30,619 bases of DNA from Helicobacteraceae bacterium. Lineage in GTDB: Bacteria > Campylobacterota > Campylobacteria > Campylobacterales > Sulfurimonadaceae. Location of the stretch: assembly GCA_027081565.1 (NCBI GenBank), contig JALWKG010000410.1, positions 1-30,619 on the forward strand, in the 5' to 3' direction. How positions within the stretch are numbered: the first letter of the stretch is position 1; each line of letters begins with the position of its first letter. Below the pieces are notes generated by a model that saw nothing but the letters and a program-made list of their open reading frames with translations, did no database searches and was not told the origin of the DNA. The translations under genes and the position numbers were made by a program. This document shows positions 15,881 to 22,631 of this stretch, piece by piece.

Positions 15881-17554
15881 ATGGATGTGTCAAGTAGTTT
15901 TGAGGAGTTTACAAAAAAAGATCAAGGTTTTACTGTGTCGGTAGATTATAATGCAATATCAAAACACAAGAGTGACTTAAGTGTTCTTTTTGTAGAGGAC
16001 AACACCCATACCCGGGAATCTCTGCTGTTTTTATTGAATCTTTATTTTAATGATGTTGATGTCGCTTTTGATGGTGCCGAGGGACTTCAGAAATATCAGG
16101 AACATTTTGAAGATACGGGCCGTTATTATGATATTGTTATGACTGATATCTACATGCCCAATCTCAGTGGCATACAGATGATCCGTAAAATGCTTGATGA
16201 GAACACTCGCCAGCAGTTTGTTGTGGTCTCTGCTGATAACAAAGCCAATGATCTGATCAAACTCATCAACCTTGGTATCTCCAATTTCTTGTTAAAACCT
16301 ATTTCTGCAGACAATTTCAAGATGATGATCAAGCGTGTTATCCAGACCTCTTTGGACCAGCGAACACTTTATGAACAATACAGCGAGATCAAAAAGATCA
16401 ACAGCGAACTGGCTTTGGCAAAAAAATACGCAGAAGAAGCGTCGCGTCTGAAAAGTGAGTTCCTGGCCAACATGTCCCATGAGATCCGTACGCCGTTAAA
16501 TGCGATCAACGGGTTTATCTCTCTTTTGAAGTCTAAAGAAGATGACCCTGTGAAAAAACGCTACATAGACATTATCGATGAGTCTTCAAAAACACTGCTG
16601 CAGATCATTAATGATGTTCTTGACATCTCGAAAATAGAAAATGGAAAACTGGACATCGAAGCTGCAGACTTTGATCCCTATCATGATCTTATTTTGGTTA
16701 CGGAACTTTTTCAGGCACGGGCTGCTGAAAAAGATATTGACTTGCGTATACAATACCCGCACTCCATACCAAAATGTCTCAACAGTGATGTACTGCGCAT
16801 TAAACAGGTGATCTCAAACCTTCTTTCCAACGCGATCAAGTTTACCCCTGAGGGTGGTAAAATAAAATGTATACTCTGGTACAACAGTGGGTACCTGTAT
16901 GTCAAGGTCAAAGATTATGGCATTGGAATAGCAAAAAAGAAACAAGAACATATTTTTGAAGCTTTTGCCCAGGAAGACAGTTCGACAGTTCGTGAGTATG
17001 GTGGAACAGGCTTGGGCCTTTCCATCTCCTATCGCCTCAGTAAACTTCTTGGCGGAGACCTGAATGTCGTCAGTGAAAAGGGAAAAGGCAGTACCTTTAC
17101 CTTCAGTGCCCGGGTTCAGGCATGTACTGAAGCGTTAAAAACTGTTGATCCGACATCAGAAAGCAGCACCATGGAAGTCGCCGGGAAACGGGTACTTCTG
17201 GTTGAAGACAACAAGGCCAACCAGCTCTTTATGAAAATACTTCTAAATGGCTTGGATCTTGAGGTTGATATAGCATCAGATGGTTTGGAAGCGGTACAAA
17301 AGGTAAAAGACAAAGTGTTTGACCTTATCCTTATGGATGAGAACATGCCAAACCTTAACGGTACAGGAGCTGCTAAAGCGATCAGAGAGTTTGAAAAAGT
17401 CTCCGCCAGAGCACGTACTCCTATTATATCACTGACAGCCAATGCGATCAAAGGTGACAGAGAACGCTTTTTGGAAGCTGGGATGGATGACTATATTGCC
17501 AAGCCTATCGAGAAGAAGACCCTTATGAAAAAGATCAGAACCTACCTTGAGTAA
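15881..17554 (+). CDS. Receiver-histidine kinase-receiver hybrid protein (cytoplasmic)
   Basis: The 557-aa protein lacks membrane helices. Receiver 1 (31-155) is complete, with E39/D40, D89 in VMTDIYMP, S117 and K139. A coiled linker (about 160-190) precedes HisKA with SHEIRTPLNA (H200) and HATPase_c (N313/N317, DYGIG 345-349 with Tyr for Ser, GGTGLGL 374-380). Receiver 2 (435-555) is complete, with E442/D443, D486, T519 and K541. An N-terminal receiver makes it an intermediate node that can be driven by another kinase or HPt and pass phosphate on through D486. The kinase core and C-terminal receiver closely resemble those of the divergent neighbour (shared NAINGFISLLK and LLVEDNKANQLFM), suggesting duplication. 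The start codon has a poor ribosome site, so the exact N-terminus is uncertain. Confidence 0.86.
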   Translation: MDVSSSFEEFTKKDQGFTVSVDYNAISKHKSDLSVLFVEDNTHTRESLLFLLNLYFNDVDVAFDGAEGLQKYQEHFEDTGRYYDIVMTDIYMPNLSGIQMIRKMLDENTRQQFVVVSADNKANDLIKLINLGISNFLLKPISADNFKMMIKRVIQTSLDQRTLYEQYSEIKKINSELALAKKYAEEASRLKSEFLANMSHEIRTPLNAINGFISLLKSKEDDPVKKRYIDIIDESSKTLLQIINDVLDISKIENGKLDIEAADFDPYHDLILVTELFQARAAEKDIDLRIQYPHSIPKCLNSDVLRIKQVISNLLSNAIKFTPEGGKIKCILWYNSGYLYVKVKDYGIGIAKKKQEHIFEAFAQEDSSTVREYGGTGLGLSISYRLSKLLGGDLNVVSEKGKGSTFTFSARVQACTEALKTVDPTSESSTMEVAGKRVLLVEDNKANQLFMKILLNGLDLEVDIASDGLEAVQKVKDKVFDLILMDENMPNLNGTGAAKAIREFEKVSARARTPIISLTANAIKGDRERFLEAGMDDYIAKPIEKKTLMKKIRTYLE

Positions 17555-17676
17555 ACACTCTGAAAGCAAAATGTAGGAAATAGATGACATCTTCATATTG
17601 AGATGCAGGCTATAATATAGAAAATAGACTTAGAATTTAACCGTATGGTAGGTTGAATATAATGAAGGTTTGAAAA

Positions 17677-18801
17677 ATGAAGCAGATGATTTTCAGCGGA
17701 GACAAGATACCGGATGATCTCTTATTTATACCAACGATCGTTTTTGGGTTTTATCCAACAGATAAAGCTGCATCGTTTGAAAATACTGCTGAGACTCTTA
17801 GGCAACGTTATGAGGGTGTTGAAATCCTGGGAAGTAAGAGTAGTGGCAACATGGCCGGGATGGCGCCATATAAAACAGATGAGGTGGTATGGTGTCTGTT
17901 AGATCTTGATCGTGAAGCCTTTTGTGTCGCTTTCGCTCCGGATGAAAGAGCGCTGGAAATCTCGGACAAATGGCAAAAAAAGACCAAATCTGCCTTTCTT
18001 TTTTATGCAGTTTATGACCACTGTATACAGAGAAAGCTTGAGGTTGTTTCTGATGTACTCAATGGTGGTGCGTTCTTCGGTGCGATCGCAGGAGGGAGTA
18101 CTGATACCAATGATGAGGGTTCTTTCTATTGTAATGGGCAGTTCTATGAGCGTGGTGTTCTTTTCTGCCTGATCGATGCGGACAGATATGAAATACGGGG
18201 TTCTTCTCTGCATGATTTTGAACCGGCAGGTATAGAACTGGTCGTTACACAGACAGATGGCTATACAGTTACCCATATAGAAGATGAACCGGCACTTTTT
18301 ATGGTCGAGCAGATCATTGGGCAGATGACCTCTAGCCGTCTAGAGATGTTTGACAGTCCATTTTTTGTAAAAGAGCGATCTGCTGGGGCAGGTTCTCCAT
18401 ATAAGACATTGGCGTCACTTGTAAGTATTGATCGTAAAAATGGTACTTTAACACTCTCACGAATACTATTTCCGGGCGACACGCTCAAGGTAGCCATACC
18501 CGCTTCATACAGTAGTGTGAAGCAGCGTTTTTCAAGAGTACAAAAAGACCTTCAAGGCAGTATGGACAACGGTGTTATGATGGTGTTGAGCTCATCAGTC
18601 ATGCCGGCACACTGGCATGATATGGAAACTTTGCATATCATGAAGATGATAGAAAACATCAAGCTGCCGTTTTTGGGTATGCACACTGCAAGTGAGATCT
18701 GTCCGGTCAATGGAGAACGCAGAAGTATGCTGCAAAACCAGACGCTGAGTGTGGTTATACTCCGAGAGAAAGAAGAGGTGCAAGATGCTGCTGCTGAGTA
18801 A
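17677..18801 (+). CDS. FIST-domain sensory protein
   Basis: The 374-aa cytoplasmic protein matches the FIST N + FIST C arrangement, a proposed small-molecule (possibly amino-acid) sensor domain in signalling proteins. The N-part contains LGSKSSGNMAG (51-61) and GAIAGGSTDT (135-144), followed by a GQFYERGVLF strand. The C-part spans about 195-345, with a late GMHTASEICPVNG-type segment typical of FIST C ends. AAGG at 17665-17668 sits 8 bases before the ATG, and TATAAT boxes at 17611 and 17658 could serve as -10. Its end overlaps the next gene, a hybrid kinase, by 17 bases, so it is probably the dedicated input subunit for that kinase. The ligand is unknown. Confidence 0.85.
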   Translation: MKQMIFSGDKIPDDLLFIPTIVFGFYPTDKAASFENTAETLRQRYEGVEILGSKSSGNMAGMAPYKTDEVVWCLLDLDREAFCVAFAPDERALEISDKWQKKTKSAFLFYAVYDHCIQRKLEVVSDVLNGGAFFGAIAGGSTDTNDEGSFYCNGQFYERGVLFCLIDADRYEIRGSSLHDFEPAGIELVVTQTDGYTVTHIEDEPALFMVEQIIGQMTSSRLEMFDSPFFVKERSAGAGSPYKTLASLVSIDRKNGTLTLSRILFPGDTLKVAIPASYSSVKQRFSRVQKDLQGSMDNGVMMVLSSSVMPAHWHDMETLHIMKMIENIKLPFLGMHTASEICPVNGERRSMLQNQTLSVVILREKEEVQDAAAE

Positions 18802-20683
18802 GGATTTTGAAAGATCATTTTTGGCTTCAGTGCTCAAAGCGTTCAAAATGGAGAAAGCTGAGGCACTTACCTACAGAGATGAACTGAGACAGGCCTTGGC
18901 CGGTACCCATGAACCGCTCTTTTATCATATACTCTACCAGATCAATGAAGCACACAATGCAGATTTCGCGCTGAAGGTCTTTCATTTTGTTTTTACAAGC
19001 TACATTTCTTTTAGAGAAGAACTGGATGATGACACATCCAAAAAAGAGCTGGACAGACTGTTTGAGCAGTTTTTCAGAGGAACATATGGCATAAAATGTG
19101 CAGACTATCTCCGTTCGGACAGACGGGATGAGGCTGCTATCAACGTGCTGCAGCATGTCTCTGAACGTATGAACAATGTACTGACCCTGCAGCAGGAGAT
19201 GATCATCAACCTCTCTCATGCGATGCGTACCTCTTTAAATGGTATTTTGGGCTACCTTAATGCACTGCAGAACGAAGCAGAGTCTATGCCGGAGAAGCAG
19301 CGGTATTATTTGAAAAAAAGCCATGATGAATCTCTTGAGCTTGAAGCACTTGTTGGTAAGATCCTGGATATGTCCAAGATCAATGCTGGCCAGATGGAGC
19401 TCAACAAAGAGGCTTTTTGGCTTGAAGATGCTTTAAGTGAAAGTATTGACAGACAACTGCCGCTTCTTCGTAAAAAGCAGCTTGAGTTCGAGACCCATTA
19501 TGATCTCTTCGAGCAGCAGTATGTTGGAGATAAAAAGTACATTTCACTGGTAGTGAGCCATCTGCTTCAAAATGCCATAAGATATACATCTTATGGGCAT
19601 ATCAGCCTGCGTGTCAGCAGTGATAAAGTGGATGAAAAGCGTGATAAGCTGACATTTACGTTAGAAGATACAGGGCAGGGTATGGACAGTAAGCAGCTGA
19701 AATTGATACATGATCCGTTTGTACGTTTTTCTGCCATGCACAATATCTCAGGTTCGGGCTTGTATATTGCATCTAAACTGATCAAAAAGATGCACGGGTC
19801 CATTGAGGTCAGCAGTAAAAAAGGTGAAGGTACTACGATCAGCTTTTCGGTGAACCTGGTACGTGTCAAGAAGCTTGAAGTCGATCTCTCGTCACAGTAT
19901 TTTCTCTTTTACAATGAAGCACAGCCTGTAGACAAAAATATGTTTGATCAGTTGAAACGGTTTCTGTCACAGCATGGTGCGCATGTTGAGGTGGTAGAAG
20001 ATGAAAAAGATCTGATGGGTGCTCTGATGGGTACCCTGACAGACAGAACTCCCCAAGCACCGACCTGTTTTGTCTTTACACCAGAAGAGGAGCATTATGA
20101 ACGCAATAATGCTTTGATACATTACCTTAAAAGTATGCCGAGGTTTAAAGAGACCCATTTTCTGGCACAACATGTTCATGAGCATAGTCTGGTCAGCTTT
20201 TTTGATCATGTTTTTAGCGGAAATGTACCACTTTCTTACTATTTGACCCTCTTGTGTGTTGATGAAAAGGCTGAAAGTATAGTATCAGAGCCGTCTGAAG
20301 ATAATACTATTAGGATTTTAGCAGTTGACGATATTGCTACAAATCTTGAGGTTTTGCAGCTGTTTACAAAAATGCTATTTCCTAATGCCATACTTGATCT
20401 TGCTTCGGGGGGATATGAAGCGATGGGTATGTATAAAATGGTAGAGTATGATCTTATTTTCCTTGATCTTAAAATGCCGGGGCAGAGTGGTTATGATGTT
20501 ATTGAACTCTTAGGCAAGATCAAACCACTGCCACCGACATTTGCATTGACAGCAGACGTCTATAAAAAGACGTTTGAGAAGATCTCCGAAGCAGGGTTTG
20601 ATGGATTACTGGAAAAACCCATCCAACCCAATATACTTAAAGAGACAATAAGAAAGGTATTACATGCAAAAAATCATCGATGA
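18785..20683 (+). CDS. Atypical soluble hybrid histidine kinase, partner of FIST protein
   Basis: The 632-aa protein has a helical N-terminal region (1-125) without a recognised sensor domain. The H-box reads LSHAMRTSLNG (H145): the acidic residue after His is Ala and the usual Pro is Ser. HATPase_c keeps N263 and DTGQG (295-299), but the second Gly box is GSGLYIAS. A receiver-like segment lacking acidic residues (about 365-490) is followed by a complete receiver (D515/D516, D561, T589, K611). In HisKA kinases the acidic neighbour of His is important for phosphotransfer, so autokinase activity may be weak. A GTG at 18749 is in frame, but the ATG at 18785 has GAGG at good spacing and is preferred. 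It overlaps the FIST gene (17 bases) and the HPt gene (20 bases), forming a tight three-gene unit. Confidence 0.82.
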   Translation: MLLLSKDFERSFLASVLKAFKMEKAEALTYRDELRQALAGTHEPLFYHILYQINEAHNADFALKVFHFVFTSYISFREELDDDTSKKELDRLFEQFFRGTYGIKCADYLRSDRRDEAAINVLQHVSERMNNVLTLQQEMIINLSHAMRTSLNGILGYLNALQNEAESMPEKQRYYLKKSHDESLELEALVGKILDMSKINAGQMELNKEAFWLEDALSESIDRQLPLLRKKQLEFETHYDLFEQQYVGDKKYISLVVSHLLQNAIRYTSYGHISLRVSSDKVDEKRDKLTFTLEDTGQGMDSKQLKLIHDPFVRFSAMHNISGSGLYIASKLIKKMHGSIEVSSKKGEGTTISFSVNLVRVKKLEVDLSSQYFLFYNEAQPVDKNMFDQLKRFLSQHGAHVEVVEDEKDLMGALMGTLTDRTPQAPTCFVFTPEEEHYERNNALIHYLKSMPRFKETHFLAQHVHEHSLVSFFDHVFSGNVPLSYYLTLLCVDEKAESIVSEPSEDNTIRILAVDDIATNLEVLQLFTKMLFPNAILDLASGGYEAMGMYKMVEYDLIFLDLKMPGQSGYDVIELLGKIKPLPPTFALTADVYKKTFEKISEAGFDGLLEKPIQPNILKETIRKVLHAKNHR

Positions 20684-20978
20684 GACAATGGAACTGGCAA
20701 AAACACATCTTCTGGGATTTGGTTTTGATGAAGAGCAGGTTACGCCACTGCTGGTGCAGGCTGAGCGTGATCTGCGTAAAGAGTTGGAAAAAGCGGAGGC
20801 TGTTTTTTCTGAGACACCTGTTGATCCGGAAGCCGTAAACAAGGTACTACACGCTTTAAAAGGGCTGTTGTTTACCTTGGGTCATGAAGAGCTGGGCAAA
20901 AAAATAGAAGCACTGCGTGAAGAAGATGCCGAGAGCAGAGATGTCAGCATGATCAAAGCACTTCTTTTTGGGGAGTGA
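20664..20978 (+). CDS. Free-standing HPt phosphotransfer protein (diverged)
   Basis: The 104-aa acidic helical protein has the HPt-like core VLHALKGLLFTLGHEELGKKI, with probable phospho-His H63 followed by the conserved Lys K66 and Gly G67. It starts 20 bases inside the preceding kinase gene, so it is translationally coupled to it and probably receives phosphate from that kinase's receiver (D561). Its TGA is immediately followed by the stop codon of the convergent SixA-type phosphatase gene (TGATCA at 20976-20981). This juxtaposition is meaningful because SixA is known to dephosphorylate an HPt domain (E. coli ArcB). Confidence 0.78.
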   Translation: MQKIIDETMELAKTHLLGFGFDEEQVTPLLVQAERDLRKELEKAEAVFSETPVDPEAVNKVLHALKGLLFTLGHEELGKKIEALREEDAESRDVSMIKALLFGE

Positions 20979-21512
20979 TCAGCGTTCGAGTGTTGCTCTG
21001 ATCTGTTGGGGCATATAGTAGGTAAACTGTTTGGGATGGATAAAAAAGTCCAAGGTTCCGACAGCCGTATCAAGCTCGCTCCACTGGGCAATATCGAAGT
21101 TGACTGCTACAACACCCATAGTCGGAAGCTTTGAGATCTGTTCTGCGTCAAGCAGTTGATTGACAAGATCGCGAAGCTGAGGATTGTGGCCAATGATAAA
21201 GAGTGTATCATGTTCATCTTCCTGCATACTCAGCATCTCTTTGAGTGTGTCGGGAGAGGTGAGGTAGAGCTCTTTAAGATAGTGTACAGCACCTTTAAAC
21301 CCGATGGCTTTTGCCAGAGAGTCTGCAGTCTCCTGTGCTCTGAGCGCACAGCTTGAGAGTATAAGGTCAGGGGTAATGCCTTTTAGCATCAGGTAAGAGC
21401 CGATGGTCTTGATGTCCCGGTATCCTTTTTTCTTTAATCCACGCTCGTAGTCACTGGCATCAAGCTCTTGCCAGTCAGACTTTGCATGTCGGATAAAATA
21501 TATGGTTTTGAT
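20979..21512 (-). CDS. sixA: SixA-type phosphohistidine phosphatase with apparent ATC start
   Basis: The 177-aa histidine-phosphatase-superfamily protein has the N-terminal signature TIYFIRHAKSDW (nucleophile H9), SSCALRAQET (about 53-62) and IIGHNPQ (H109). It would remove phosphate from HPt proteins and so damp phosphorelays. The first in-frame ATG (21389) would delete the catalytic RHAKS motif. Between the upstream TAA (21543-21545) and that motif there is no ATG, GTG or TTG. The codon that aligns with the family's initiator in MKTIYF is ATC (21510-21512), 5 bases after a strong AAGGGGG. I therefore place the start there; a sequencing error (ATG to ATC) is the alternative. It is the third gene of a leftward PAS / roadblock-like / SixA operon and abuts an HPt gene. 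Confidence 0.83.
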   Translation of the reverse strand: MKTIYFIRHAKSDWQELDASDYERGLKKKGYRDIKTIGSYLMLKGITPDLILSSCALRAQETADSLAKAIGFKGAVHYLKELYLTSPDTLKEMLSMQEDEHDTLFIIGHNPQLRDLVNQLLDAEQISKLPTMGVVAVNFDIAQWSELDTAVGTLDFFIHPKQFTYYMPQQIRATLER

Positions 21513-21524
21513 AGGATCCCCCTT
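21510..21524 (-). promoter_or_regulatory. Strong ribosome site that decides an ATC start
   Basis: On the minus strand AAGGGGG (21524-21518) is followed by 5 bases and then ATC (21512-21510). The spacing is ideal, and ATC falls exactly where SixA homologs carry the initiator Met. Confidence 0.6.
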
Positions 21525-21542
21525 ATGCTGTAAATGATCTGC

Positions 21543-21932
21543 TTAGATGCGTGAAAGATCTTGAGACATCGCTTTTGAAGCTTTATCCATGATCATTTTG
21601 GCCAGTGCCACATTCCCGTCATCACGAAAGATGGAGAAGACATTGATCTTTGAGAAGTTGTCCTGGCTGAATTCGCCGGCACTGTTGATCAAAAAGACAT
21701 GTCCGTCAAGTGTCTTGGCTTCGATGGATGAAGCTTCACTGAAGCCGACATCGAGAGAGGACTCAGAGACCATACGAAAAGCATCATTGAAGATACTTGC
21801 AGAGTAAGGGATGTCTGTTCCTGTGTTGTCATTGTCAATATAAAGGGTCTCTCCGGAGTAGTTCAGTACTGCAGAACCCAGGTAGCCGTTTACGGCGCGT
21901 AGTCTTTTCATTGATTTATCAAAATCGATCAT
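21543..21932 (-). CDS. Roadblock/LC7-like small protein
   Basis: The 129-aa protein has an N-terminal helix followed by GYLGSAVLNYSGETLYID (about 16-33). This is the helix-strand-strand pattern of roadblock/LC7 or related profilin-like folds (v-Ga-V-n-G-e-l), and later strands include HVFLINSAGEF. Bacterial relatives such as MglB act in small-GTPase or polarity control, but there is no GTPase gene in this window, so a role is not assigned. AAGGA about 7 bases before the ATG supports the start. It sits 14 bases after the CetB-like PAS gene. It is in the same frame as the following SixA gene, separated by one TAA and ten codons. Confidence 0.5.
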   Translation of the reverse strand: MIDFDKSMKRLRAVNGYLGSAVLNYSGETLYIDNDNTGTDIPYSASIFNDAFRMVSESSLDVGFSEASSIEAKTLDGHVFLINSAGEFSQDNFSKINVFSIFRDDGNVALAKMIMDKASKAMSQDLSRI

Positions 21933-21946
21933 ATTATTTTCCTTTT

Positions 21947-22465
21947 TTATTTGTTAATTGCTTGCATAAAGCTGTTAAATGTCTCTTTGCTCTGTCCATT
22001 CTCAGCGAGAAAGTCCATCAGTGCCTTTTCAGATGCTTCAACCCCATCTGCTTTTTCCACTTCCAGTAGTTTGGCATAAAGCTCAGAGATGCTCTTTTTG
22101 GCATTTTCAGTGATGTTCTTACGGGTAGAAACATAGTTTCTAAAAGATCCGTCAGGGTTTTTAGCCACTCTGACCTGTGCCAGAATCCAGTAGTACCCGC
22201 CATCTTTACAGAGGTTTTTGACATAAGCATAGACCTCTTTGCCCTCTTGCAGGTTTTCCCACAGGTACTTAAAGATGACCTTTGGCATGTCGGGGTGGCG
22301 AAGAATAGAGTGAGGCTGATCAAGCAGTTCACCCTGGGTATAGCCTGATATCTTCATGAAGATAGGGTTGGTATAGGTGATGTTGCCTTCTGCATCTCCC
22401 TTTGAAACGATCATATCGACGCTTTTGACTTCGTGTTCAACATCGGTTGGTGTTGGCTTTTGCAT
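21947..22465 (-). CDS. CetB/Aer-like stand-alone PAS protein
   Basis: The 172-aa soluble protein has one PAS domain (about 15-120) of the Aer/CetB type: NPIFMKISGYTQGELLDQ (33-50), PHSILRHPDMPK (51-62), W69 at the position of the conserved Trp in Aer, and VKNLCKDGGYYW (82-93). Aer and Campylobacter CetB bind FAD and report redox/energy state to a chemotaxis transducer. FAD binding here is inferred from the Aer-like motif. A helical C-terminal tail (120-172) replaces any output domain. AGGAG about 6 bases before the ATG supports the start. It leads an operon with a roadblock-like protein and SixA. No methyl-accepting protein is present in the window, so its partner is elsewhere or is one of the local kinases. 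Confidence 0.8.
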   Translation of the reverse strand: MQKPTPTDVEHEVKSVDMIVSKGDAEGNITYTNPIFMKISGYTQGELLDQPHSILRHPDMPKVIFKYLWENLQEGKEVYAYVKNLCKDGGYYWILAQVRVAKNPDGSFRNYVSTRKNITENAKKSISELYAKLLEVEKADGVEASEKALMDFLAENGQSKETFNSFMQAINK

Positions 22466-22489
22466 AATATCTCCTGTAATTTTGAACGT

Positions 22490-22518
22490 ATTATAAAAAA
22501 ATTACAAAAAGATGTCTG
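22490..22518 (-). promoter_or_regulatory. Probable promoter of the PAS/roadblock/SixA operon
   Basis: On the minus strand CAGACA (22518-22513; shares GACA with the consensus) is followed by a 17-base spacer and a perfect TATAAT (22495-22490). Transcription would begin near 22483, leaving a short leader before the ATG at 22465. Confidence 0.5.
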
Positions 22519-22588
22519 TAAGATTTCCCCTACTGTATCATAATGTTCTTTTCATTATAATTTGGCTGAAATTTATAACGATTGACTG

Positions 22589-22594
22589 TATAAT
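22589..22594 (+). promoter_or_regulatory. Candidate -10 box of the GAF hybrid kinase gene
   Basis: TATAAT lies 37 bases before the GTG start at 22632 in an AT-rich divergent region. A second TATAAT at 22556-22561 is possible. No clear -35 box is seen. Confidence 0.4.
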
Positions 22595-22631
22595 TAAAAA
22601 TAATATTATGAGAGTGTGAAGAGGAGTTGTA

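Noticed and set aside
20979..21389. 136-aa form of the SixA protein starting at the first ATG
   Set aside because: It would lack the catalytic RHAKS motif. The in-frame upstream sequence encodes the complete canonical N-terminus.
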